Positions 9,768 through 16,507 of a stretch of 37,958 nt of DNA are shown piece after piece. The stretch spans positions 1-37,958 of the forward strand of contig CAJQNK010000162.1 of assembly GCA_905479655.1 (NCBI GenBank). Direction: 5' to 3'. This DNA is from an uncultured bacterium. Its GTDB lineage: Bacteria > Acidobacteriota > Thermoanaerobaculia > Multivoradales > JAHEKO01. Under the pieces are notes generated by a model. It saw only the letters and a program-made list of their open reading frames with translations, was not told where the DNA came from and searched no databases. A program made the position numbers and the translations under genes. Positions within the stretch are counted from its first letter, which is position 1. The number at the start of each line of letters is the position of its first letter.

Positions 9768-10970
9768 TCAACCACCCTCGGTCGGGGTTGCCTGCCGCTC
9801 CTCGTCCAGGGCCCGAAGCCGCTCCAGCAGCTCCTTGCGCCGGCGGCCCACCTCCGCTTCGTAGTTCAGGAGACGACCCTGCGCATTGATGACGTAGACC
9901 CGGGGGAACTTCTGCACGTCGCCTCGCTCGTCGAACTGGATCGCTCCGGTCACGCCCTGGTAGTTGCGGAGGGAGCGAACGCCCTTCCACAGATCGCCGC
10001 GGGTCACGACACCCTGTTCCAGCGACTGGACCAGGACCATCAGCGCGTCGTATCCATGCGCCGCGTAGATGTCCGGCTGGACCCCGAACTTCGCCTGGTA
10101 GGCCTCCACGAACTCCCGCACCTCCGGCGTCTCGTTCTCCGGTGTCTCGATGTCGATCTCGAAAGCGCTCTGGGTCAGGAACACGCCCGTGGCGGCCTGG
10201 CCCGCCCGCGCGATGGCGTCGGTCGAGGCGAACGCATGGGTCGTGAGGATGGTGCCCCCGTACTCGCGCTCCCGCAGACCGAGGATCATCGCCGTGACCT
10301 CGTCGGCGAAGGCCGCGAGATACACACCCTGTGGATTCAGCGTCATCACCCGGTCGAGAAGGCCCGAGAAATCGGACGTGTTGACCGGGAACTCGATGTT
10401 CTCGACCACCTCGCCGCCGTTGCGCTCGAACTCCGCGGCGAAGACCTGCTGGACGCCGATCCCGTAGGGACCCTCCGCCGCCAGGATGGCCGCCGTCTGG
10501 AGCTGCAGCGTCTGGGCCGCGAAGTTCCCCATCTTGGTGCCTTCGTGGAAGTCCGAGGGGAACACCCGGTAGAAGTTCTCCGAGATGCCGGTGAGCTCAG
10601 GGCTGGAGGCCGAGGGGGACAGAAGCACGCCGCCCGCCTCGTCGGCGACCGGCACCATCTCCATGGCCTCCGCCGTGGTCACTCCCCCGATCACCGCCCA
10701 TGCGCCGTCGGAGTACAGCTCGTCCGCCGCCGCGGCCGCCTGCTCGGGGGAGCTCCCGGAGTCCACGATCGTCAGCGTGATCGCGCGACTGGTCCTGCTG
10801 CCGAGCTGTTCTTCGGCGAGCTGGAGCCCGTTGTGGATGGACTGGCCGTAGATCGCGGCCGATCCGGTCAACGGCAGCACCGCACCGAACTGGACCGCCT
10901 CGTTCTGCTGGCAGCCCACCACGGCAGAGAGGGACAGAACGATGAGCAGGAGAATCCCGCGTCGCGTCAT
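9768..10970 (-). CDS. Periplasmic-binding lipoprotein, branched-chain amino-acid type (Peripla_BP_6)
   Basis: The 400-residue protein starts with a lipoprotein signal (lipobox SAVVGC). It continues with the type I periplasmic fold: FGAVLPLTGSAAIYGQSIHNGLQLA, AVIGGVTTAEAMEMVPVADE, VLLSPSASSPELTG, YRVFPSD, YIAxHGYDALMVL-like and GVTGAIQFDERGD. It resembles LivJ and other receptor-type binding proteins. No permease or ATPase genes for a Liv transporter are nearby, so it may serve an unlinked transporter or a sensing role. The ATG at 10970 has an AGGAAGG Shine-Dalgarno sequence at good spacing. The C-terminus is a charged helix rich in Arg and Glu. Confidence 0.9.
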   Translation of the reverse strand: MTRRGILLLIVLSLSAVVGCQQNEAVQFGAVLPLTGSAAIYGQSIHNGLQLAEEQLGSRTSRAITLTIVDSGSSPEQAAAAADELYSDGAWAVIGGVTTAEAMEMVPVADEAGGVLLSPSASSPELTGISENFYRVFPSDFHEGTKMGNFAAQTLQLQTAAILAAEGPYGIGVQQVFAAEFERNGGEVVENIEFPVNTSDFSGLLDRVMTLNPQGVYLAAFADEVTAMILGLREREYGGTILTTHAFASTDAIARAGQAATGVFLTQSAFEIDIETPENETPEVREFVEAYQAKFGVQPDIYAAHGYDALMVLVQSLEQGVVTRGDLWKGVRSLRNYQGVTGAIQFDERGDVQKFPRVYVINAQGRLLNYEAEVGRRRKELLERLRALDEERQATPTEGG

Positions 10971-11007
10971 GGTCAGCACCTTCCTGGGTCGTAGCAGTAG
11001 GGGCGGT

Positions 11008-11038
11008 TTTCTAACGCACCGGCGAAAGCGACTGTCAA
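11008..11038 (-). promoter_or_regulatory. Promoter of the binding-protein gene
   Basis: Read on the minus strand there is a perfect -35 hexamer TTGACA (11038-11033). After a 19-bp spacer comes TAGAAA (11013-11008), which matches the -10 consensus at four positions. A start near 11001 would leave a leader of about 30 nt holding the AGGAAGG ribosome site. The long spacer lowers confidence in the exact -10. Confidence 0.5.
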
Positions 11039-11137
11039 GCGACTCCACACTATCCTAGCCGACCCTCGGGTCCCGGGGCGGGTTCCCGTCGCGATCCTCG
11101 CGGGGGCCGGGTCGCGGTCGCCGGCCGCGGATCGGGC

Positions 11138-11143
11138 TAGACT
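11138..11143 (+). promoter_or_regulatory. -10 box placing transcription start at the ATG (leaderless)
   Basis: TAGACT ends 6 nt before the ATG at 11150, so the transcript should begin at or next to the start codon. GGAGG directly abuts the ATG and is too close to serve as a Shine-Dalgarno site. Confidence 0.55.
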
Positions 11144-11149
11144 CGGAGG

Positions 11150-11461
11150 ATGAGCGACGAGCCCGCCCGCCTCACGATCCGGTGCCCCGGCTGTGAGGCC
11201 AGGCTGGTGGTGGACGCTGCCACCGGAGAGGTCCTCTCCCACCGCTCGGCCGATAGGCCGCTCGCCGGCGGCAAGGACTTCGATTCCCTGCTGAAGGGGC
11301 TCGACGAGGACAAGGCCGAGGCCGAGGCCGTCTTCGAGCGGGAGATGGGCGCCCTCAAGGACCGGGATCGGCTGCTCGAGGAGAAGTTCCGCGAGGCCCT
11401 GAAGCGGGCGAAGGAGGAGCCCGACGACGAGCCGCCGGTGCGACCCTGGGATCTCGACTAG
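11150..11461 (+). CDS. Small zinc-ribbon-like hypothetical protein
   Basis: The 103-residue protein has an N-terminal knuckle, IRCPGCEARLVVDAATGEVL, with only one visible CxxC pair. It then has a charged helical region and an acidic C-terminus (EEPDDEPPVRPWDLD). The knuckle resembles half of a zinc ribbon, so metal binding would need a partner or a dimer. Codon use matches the neighbouring genes and the frame is open from a well-placed promoter, which supports a real gene. I do not recognise a specific family function. It lies between a divergent binding-protein gene and a repeat element. Confidence 0.7.
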   Translation: MSDEPARLTIRCPGCEARLVVDAATGEVLSHRSADRPLAGGKDFDSLLKGLDEDKAEAEAVFEREMGALKDRDRLLEEKFREALKRAKEEPDDEPPVRPWDLD

Positions 11462-11502
11462 GGGTTACCGGCGTCTGCGGAGCACGTCGGGCCTGGGAGG
11501 GA

Positions 11503-11623
11503 TCTCACGCAAAGGCGCGAAGGCGCAAAGGCGCAAAGGCGCGAAGGTGCCCAGGCGCCCTGGCGCCCGCGCCCATCACCGCTCGGACTCTCCTTCTTGG
11601 CGTCTTGGCGTCTTTGCGTGAGA
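11503..11623. repeat. Intergenic fold-back repeat of CGCAAAG/GACGCCAAG type
   Basis: The left arm starts TCTCACGC at 11503 and runs into five tandem 8-bp units, RAAGGCGC (about 11511-11550). The right arm (11592-11623), read inverted, also starts TCTCACGC, followed by AAAGACGC, CAAGACGC and CAAGAAGG. The 121-bp segment is therefore an inverted repeat with tandem octamers in the arms. It lies between the convergent zinc-ribbon and HtrA genes, outside coding sequence. Related CGCAAAG octamer repeats are, from general knowledge, scattered through intergenic regions of many bacteria. It may also act as a transcript-end hairpin. Confidence 0.75.
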
Positions 11624-11658
11624 AAACCCACGGCGACGCCCCCCGCGGACCGCCACCC

Positions 11659-12969
11659 CTACAACGGGAAATCGAGGTGGTACGCGTACCGCCCCCGCTG
11701 GACGACCAGCAGTAGGCCGCCCCGGTCGATCGCCCGCAGGGTCTCGCGCCCCAGATGTTCGAGGCTCTCCAGCCGTTGGCCGTTGGCGGCCAGCACCCGA
11801 TCGCCCTGTCGGATCCCCTTCTCGTCGGCGGGCGAGCCGGGGACCACGCCCTCGACGATCAGGACCCCCTCTTCGGCGGCCAGCACCAGACCGATCGCGC
11901 GCGCGAGGAGGCGGATACCCAGGCCCTCGGGCGGCCTCTCGGCGACCAGTCCCAGCTCGAGCCGCTCGTCGCCGCGCCGGACCTCGACCTCGAGCCGCGT
12001 CGTCACCGGCACCGAGTAGAGCGCGGTCGTCACGTCCTCGCGGTTGGCGACGGCCTCGCCACGGATCGACAGGATCACGTCGTCGGGCAGGAAGCCGGCC
12101 TCGTCCGCCGGGCTGCCCGGATAGACGTTCCGCACCGCCGCGCCCCGACTCACTCCGAGACCGAGCCGATCGGCGAGCTCCGGATCGACCGTGACGAGCT
12201 GCAGGCCGGTCCACAGGGGCTGCAGCTCACCGAAGCGGAGCAGGTCCTCCACCACGCGGCGGACACGATCCGCCGGGATCGCGAAGCCGATGCCCTCGGC
12301 GCGGGAGACGATGGCGGTGTTGATGCCGATGACGCCTCCGGCGAGGTTCACGAGCGGCCCACCGGAGTTGCCCGGGTTGATCGAGGCATCGGTCTGCAGA
12401 AAGTCGGTGTAGAGGCGCTCTCCCCGATCCGACGGTACGGAGCGGCCGCGGGCCGAGACGACGCCCGTCGTGACGGTGTGGGAGAGACCGAACGGGTTCC
12501 CGATCGCGACCACCGACTCGCCGATGAGGATGTCCGAGCTACCGGCCATCGGGACCCACGGCAGGTTCTCTCCCTCGATCGAGAGCACCGCGATGTCGGC
12601 GTCGCGGTCGGAACCGACCACCTCGGCCTCGAGCTCCCGGCCGTCGAGGGTCGTGACGACGATGCGCGACGCGCCTTCGATCACGTGGGCGTTGGTGACC
12701 ACGGTTCCCCGCGCATCCACGATGAGACCCGAGCCGAGGGACTGCGCGCGACGGGCACGCCGCCCGAAGAAGGGCCCGAAGAACGGGTCCACCTCGCGGA
12801 CGATCGACTCCGCGGAGATGTTCACGACCGCGGGCGCGACCCTCTCCACGGCCTCCACGACCGGGGTTCTGCGCGGGTCACGAGCCGCCGAGGACGGCGC
12901 GGGCACCGCGGCGAGGAGGACGAGGACGAGGGCGACACACCGGGCGGACGAGCGGCGGAACGGCGGCAT
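11659..12969 (-). CDS. HtrA/DegP-type serine protease with two PDZ domains
   Basis: The 436-residue protein has a signal peptide (about 1-28), a trypsin-like domain with catalytic triad H95 (TNAHV), D125 (DADIAVL) and S202 (GNSGGP), and two PDZ domains (about 225-325 and 340-430). This is the periplasmic HtrA architecture: protease and chaperone for misfolded envelope proteins. The loop DPFFGPFFGRRARRAQSLGSG is the normal LA-type loop. The ATG at 12969 has no Shine-Dalgarno sequence but has a -10-like TAAGCT 7 nt upstream, suggesting a leaderless message. It is divergent from the M16 peptidase pair across 233 bp. Confidence 0.92.
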   Translation of the reverse strand: MPPFRRSSARCVALVLVLLAAVPAPSSAARDPRRTPVVEAVERVAPAVVNISAESIVREVDPFFGPFFGRRARRAQSLGSGLIVDARGTVVTNAHVIEGASRIVVTTLDGRELEAEVVGSDRDADIAVLSIEGENLPWVPMAGSSDILIGESVVAIGNPFGLSHTVTTGVVSARGRSVPSDRGERLYTDFLQTDASINPGNSGGPLVNLAGGVIGINTAIVSRAEGIGFAIPADRVRRVVEDLLRFGELQPLWTGLQLVTVDPELADRLGLGVSRGAAVRNVYPGSPADEAGFLPDDVILSIRGEAVANREDVTTALYSVPVTTRLEVEVRRGDERLELGLVAERPPEGLGIRLLARAIGLVLAAEEGVLIVEGVVPGSPADEKGIRQGDRVLAANGQRLESLEHLGRETLRAIDRGGLLLVVQRGRYAYHLDFPL

Positions 12970-12976
12970 CGACACG

Positions 12977-12982
12977 AGCTTA
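12977..12982 (-). promoter_or_regulatory. -10 box for a leaderless htrA transcript
   Basis: TAAGCT on the minus strand ends 7 nt before the ATG at 12969, which would put the transcript start at the start codon. No ribosome-binding site is seen in between. Confidence 0.4.
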
Positions 12983-13059
12983 GACGATCCTCGTCGTGCG
13001 CCGCCAGCGGCTCGTCCCGTCGCCGATCCCCGCGGCAGCCGGAGCCTCTCGAACCCGGC

Positions 13060-13065
13060 TACAAT
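13060..13065 (+). promoter_or_regulatory. -10 box of the M16 peptidase operon
   Basis: TACAAT matches the -10 consensus at five of six positions and predicts a start near 13072. No good -35 is visible at the standard distance. The predicted start coincides with the 5' edge of the leader hairpin at 13072-13125. Confidence 0.5.
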
Positions 13066-13071
13066 AGCCGT

Positions 13072-13125
13072 TTGGAGGCGGCTCGCGCCCGGCGGCGACG
13101 CCACGCGGCGCGTGGGCGCCTCCAA
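13072..13125 (+). promoter_or_regulatory. Strong 5' leader hairpin with GCGA tetraloop
   Basis: TTGGAGGCG (13072-13080) pairs perfectly with CGCCTCCAA (13117-13125). CGCGCC (13084-13089) pairs with GGCGCG (13107-13112), and GGCG/CGCC (13091-13094 with 13099-13102) closes a GNRA-type GCGA loop. It would lie at the extreme 5' end of the M16 mRNA, about 80 nt before the TTG start. It could stabilise the message or regulate it. Confidence 0.5.
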
Positions 13126-13202
13126 CGACCCCGCGGACCGGCGCCGAAGCCCGCCTCCGGCCCGCGCCCCCCACTCCCGTCGTTGGAAAGGAGGCTCCCG
13201 CC

Positions 13203-14558
13203 TTGCCCCATCGCACCATCCCGGCGCTCGCCGCTGCCCTGGCCCTGTGCCTGGTCTCCGCGGTCCGCGGCGCTGACATCTTCCCTTACGAAGTCCACGA
13301 GACGAAGCTCGAGAACGGGCTCAAGGTCGTGGTGATCCCCTTCGACAGCCCGGGGATCGTCGCCTACCACACGATCGTCCGGACGGGCTCCCGCGACGAA
13401 GTCGAGGCCGGCCACAGCGGTTTCGCTCACTTCTTCGAGCACATGATGTTCCGTGGCACGGAGCGCTACTCCGAAGACGATTACAACGACGCCCTCAAGC
13501 GCATGGGGGCCGACTCCAACGCCTTCACCTCCGACGACCGGACCCAGTACTACATCGTCGGGCCCTCCCGTGAGCTCGAGACGATGATGGACATCGAGTC
13601 CGACCGCTTCCGAAATCTGGAGTACGGCGAGGACGTCTTCCGCCGCGAGGCGCTGGCGGTGCTGGGCGAGTACAACAAGAACATCTCCAACCCGTTCCTG
13701 CCGATGTACGAGCGCATGCGCGAGCTGGCCTTCGACCGCCACACCTACCGGCACACGACGATGGGGTATCTCGCCGACATCCGGGCGATGCCCGGCTACT
13801 ACGACTACTCGCTGTCCTTCTTCGACCGGTTCTACCGGCCGGAGAACTGCGTCCTGCTGATCGTGGGCGACGCGGAGCCCGAGGCCACGTTCGAGATGGC
13901 CGCGCGCTACTACGGAGAGTGGCAGCCCGGCTACGAGGCTCCCAGCATCGAGGCCGAGACTCCCCAGGTCGAGCCCGAGGAGGCCACCATCGAGTGGCCC
14001 GGACCGATCCGGCCCCACCTGATGATCGGCTACCACGCACCGGCCTTCTCCGACACCACGACGGCCACCGCCGGCCTCGACCTGCTCGGCCAGCTGCTCT
14101 TCTCGGAGTCGGCGGACCTCTATCAGAAGCTCGTCGTCGAGGAGCAGTGGGTCGACTTCGTGAACGGCAGCTACTCGGATCACCGGGACCCGTACCTGTT
14201 CACGATCTACACCCGGGTGAAGTCCGAGGAGAACGTGCCGAAGGTCCTCCAGGCCATCGAGGAGCACATCGCCGCGGCCCAGGCGGAGCCGGTGGACGCC
14301 GATCGGCTCGAGCGGATCAAGTCCCACATGCGCTACCAGTTCGCTCTCGGTCTCGACAGCGCCGCCTCCGTCGCCTTCACCCTGAGCGGCTACCTCAGCA
14401 TGACGGGCGACCCGGAGAGCGTCAACCGCGTGTACGCGCAGTACCAGGCGGTGACCGCCGCGGACATCCAGCGCATCGCCGGCGAGGTCTTCCAGCCCGA
14501 GAGGCGGACCCTCGTCCGACTGATCCATCCCACCACCGGCGCCGCCGGAGGGAGCTGA
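13203..14558 (+). CDS. M16 zinc metallopeptidase, catalytic subunit
   Basis: The 451-residue protein has a signal peptide (about 1-23) and the inverted zinc motif HFFEH: H76 and H80 are ligands, E79 is catalytic, and the third ligand E156 lies in VLGEYNKN. Typical M16 segments follow: GTERYSEDDYNDALKRMGADSNAFTSDD and NCVLLIVGD. The TTG start is supported by GGAAAGGAGG at good spacing and by the signal peptide that begins there. With the next gene, 3 nt away, it probably forms a two-subunit periplasmic peptidase. M16 pairs in related bacteria combine a catalytic and a non-catalytic half that enclose small unfolded peptides. The substrate is unknown. Confidence 0.93.
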   Translation: MPHRTIPALAAALALCLVSAVRGADIFPYEVHETKLENGLKVVVIPFDSPGIVAYHTIVRTGSRDEVEAGHSGFAHFFEHMMFRGTERYSEDDYNDALKRMGADSNAFTSDDRTQYYIVGPSRELETMMDIESDRFRNLEYGEDVFRREALAVLGEYNKNISNPFLPMYERMRELAFDRHTYRHTTMGYLADIRAMPGYYDYSLSFFDRFYRPENCVLLIVGDAEPEATFEMAARYYGEWQPGYEAPSIEAETPQVEPEEATIEWPGPIRPHLMIGYHAPAFSDTTTATAGLDLLGQLLFSESADLYQKLVVEEQWVDFVNGSYSDHRDPYLFTIYTRVKSEENVPKVLQAIEEHIAAAQAEPVDADRLERIKSHMRYQFALGLDSAASVAFTLSGYLSMTGDPESVNRVYAQYQAVTAADIQRIAGEVFQPERRTLVRLIHPTTGAAGGS

Positions 14559-14561
14559 GCC

Positions 14562-16061
14562 ATGCGAAAAGTCCTTTTCGTCCCCTTCCTCATCGCAGCT
14601 CTCCTGACCTCCGGCTGCGCGCCGAAGACACCGCAGAGCGCCATCGAGGTGGTGGAGCTGCCGAGCGCGGACTCGCCGCTGATCGCGGTCGAGCTCATGT
14701 TCCGGGTCGGTTCGATCCACGACCCGGCGGGCAAGGAGGGTCTGGCGGCGCTCACCGGGCTGATGCTGGGCCAGGCGGGCACCGCCCAGAAGACCTACAA
14801 GGAGATCATCGACGCCCTCTACCCGATGGCGTCGTCGTTCGAGGTCGGCACGAGCCGCGAGGTCACGGTGCTTCGCGGTGAGGTGCATCGGGAGAGGCTC
14901 GACGAGTACACCGCGCTCCTCGAGGAGGTCGTGCTCGAGCCCGGCTTCTCGGAGGACGACTTCCGCCGCAACAAGGAGGAGCTCGAGGCCTACCTGACCA
15001 ACACCCTGCGGGCGGCCTCCGACGAGCTTCTCGGTCTCGAGGCGATCCAAGACGTGATCTTCGCCGGGCACCCCTACGGGCACGCACCCCAGGGCACCGT
15101 CCAGGGATTGGCTTCGATCACCCTGGACGACGTCCGCGAGTTCCACCGCCAGCACTACACCCAGGTCAACCTCATGCTGGGGGTCGCGGGAGGGTACTCG
15201 CCGTCCTGGCTCGAGGGCCTCGAGGAGAGGTTGGCCTCGCTGCCCGAGGGCACGCCCTCGACGCTCGAGCTGCCCCCGCCGCCGACCGTCGAGGGTCGCG
15301 AGTTCACGCTCATCGACAAGCCGACCGATTCGGTGGGGATCCACTTCGGCTACCCGCTGCCCATCACTCGGGCCGACGCCGACTACTACCCGCTGATGAT
15401 CGCCAACTCCTTCCTGGGCGAGCACCGGACGTTCCACGGCCGGCTCATGCAGCAGCTCCGCGGCGAGAGGGGGCTCAACTACGGTGACTACTCGTATATC
15501 GAGCACTGGCCCAACCCCCCCTTCACCTCGACGCCGAACCCGGCGGTACCGCGGCGCCAGCAGTACTTCTCCGTCTGGATCCGGCCCGTCGTGCCCTCCA
15601 CGGCCCACTTCGCCCTGCGCGCGGCGCTCCACGAGGTCGACCGGCTGGCGAACGAGGGGATGACCCAAGAGGAGTTCGAGATCACCCGCGAGTTCCTCAG
15701 AAACTACTCCAAGCTGTGGGCCCAGAGCCTGGCGACGAGACTCGGCTTCCTCATGGACAGCCGCTTCTACGGCATGGAGTACTACATCGACGAGATCGAC
15801 CGGCACATGGCCGAGGTGACGCTGGAGCAGGTCAATGCGGCGGCGCGCAGGTATCTGAGCGCCGATGCCTTCCGAGCCGTTTTCGTCACGGCCGACGCGG
15901 AGCAGGTGGCGGCCGCCCTCCGGGCCGACGAGCCCAGCCCCATGGAGTACAACGCTCCTCCGTCCGAGGAGGTACTGGCGGCCGACGAGACCATCGAGGC
16001 ACGGCTCGTGGAGCCGAGCAGCGTCTCGGTCGTGCCCGTCGCCGAGATGTTCGAGAACTGA
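14562..16061 (+). CDS. M16 family lipoprotein, non-catalytic subunit
   Basis: The 499-residue protein starts with a lipobox (LTSGC). It has the M16 fold but no HxxEH; the equivalent stretch reads GKEGLAALTG. It keeps the substrate-binding Arg/Tyr region typical of inactive partner subunits, in LRGERGLNYGDYSY. ATG with GGAGG upstream; starts 3 nt after the catalytic subunit gene. The lipid anchor could tether the pair to a membrane. The C-terminal 45 residues after the M16 fold are acidic with no recognised motif. Confidence 0.9.
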   Translation: MRKVLFVPFLIAALLTSGCAPKTPQSAIEVVELPSADSPLIAVELMFRVGSIHDPAGKEGLAALTGLMLGQAGTAQKTYKEIIDALYPMASSFEVGTSREVTVLRGEVHRERLDEYTALLEEVVLEPGFSEDDFRRNKEELEAYLTNTLRAASDELLGLEAIQDVIFAGHPYGHAPQGTVQGLASITLDDVREFHRQHYTQVNLMLGVAGGYSPSWLEGLEERLASLPEGTPSTLELPPPPTVEGREFTLIDKPTDSVGIHFGYPLPITRADADYYPLMIANSFLGEHRTFHGRLMQQLRGERGLNYGDYSYIEHWPNPPFTSTPNPAVPRRQQYFSVWIRPVVPSTAHFALRAALHEVDRLANEGMTQEEFEITREFLRNYSKLWAQSLATRLGFLMDSRFYGMEYYIDEIDRHMAEVTLEQVNAAARRYLSADAFRAVFVTADAEQVAAALRADEPSPMEYNAPPSEEVLAADETIEARLVEPSSVSVVPVAEMFEN

Positions 16062-16066
16062 GTTCG

Positions 16067-16102
16067 GACCCGGGGCCGGCAGCCGTCGGCCCCGTTCGGG
16101 TC
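16067..16102. terminator. Hairpin between convergent M16 and doxX genes
   Basis: GACCCG-GGGCCG (16067-16078) pairs with CGGCCC (16087-16092) and CGGGTC (16097-16102), leaving an 8-nt loop and a small internal bulge. It starts 6 nt after the M16 stop. There is no clear U-tract, so a bidirectional or factor-assisted terminator is the likeliest role. Confidence 0.5.
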
Positions 16103-16115
16103 GGGTCGACCGTCG

Positions 16116-16487
16116 TCAGCGCCGATCGACCGAGTAGCGACCGCCGCCGGTCCATGCCAGCGCCAGGAAGACCGTGCCGTAGAGCAGGGCCAGCTCCCGT
16201 TCTCCGAACGGTTCGCCCGCTTTCTGCACCAGCGCGGCGACCAGCATGGTGATCACGAGGGGAACGGCCACCCAGCGCGTCTTGAAGCCCGCGACCACGG
16301 CCAGGGCGCAGAGCGACTCGGCGAAGGCAGCGAGGATCAGGCTCGGCAACGGACCGATCCCCAGGGGGTCCGGGAACGCGGTCTCCCCCGCGGCCAGGCG
16401 CATCACCTTGCCCCAGCCGTGACCCACGATCATCGAAACGCCCGCGCCCACGCGCAGGAAGAGCAGACCCAGATCCCTGGTCTTCAC
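16116..16487 (-). CDS. DoxX family membrane protein
   Basis: The 123-residue protein has four hydrophobic segments. It carries the DoxX-like N-terminus LGLLFLRVGAGVSMIVGHGWGK and the later segments LAAFAESLCALAVVAGFKTRW and LLYGTVFLALAWTGGGRYSVD. Family members are small inner-membrane proteins, some subunits of quinol oxidases and others of uncertain role. The GTG start has GAGGAGAGG upstream. It follows the kinase/glycosidase-fold gene by 20 nt on the same strand and is probably the last gene of the long mre transcript. Confidence 0.88.
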   Translation of the reverse strand: MKTRDLGLLFLRVGAGVSMIVGHGWGKVMRLAAGETAFPDPLGIGPLPSLILAAFAESLCALAVVAGFKTRWVAVPLVITMLVAALVQKAGEPFGERELALLYGTVFLALAWTGGGRYSVDRR

Positions 16488-16507
16488 TTGCCTCTCCTCT
16501 CGGTTGT

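Noticed and set aside
11511..11550. CRISPR-like tandem repeat
   Set aside because: The units are 8 bp with no spacers, and they form one arm of an inverted repeat.
13059..15806. Minus-strand open frame of over 900 codons opposite the M16 pair
   Set aside because: It covers both M16 genes in antisense, shows no domain pattern, and its length follows from high GC content.
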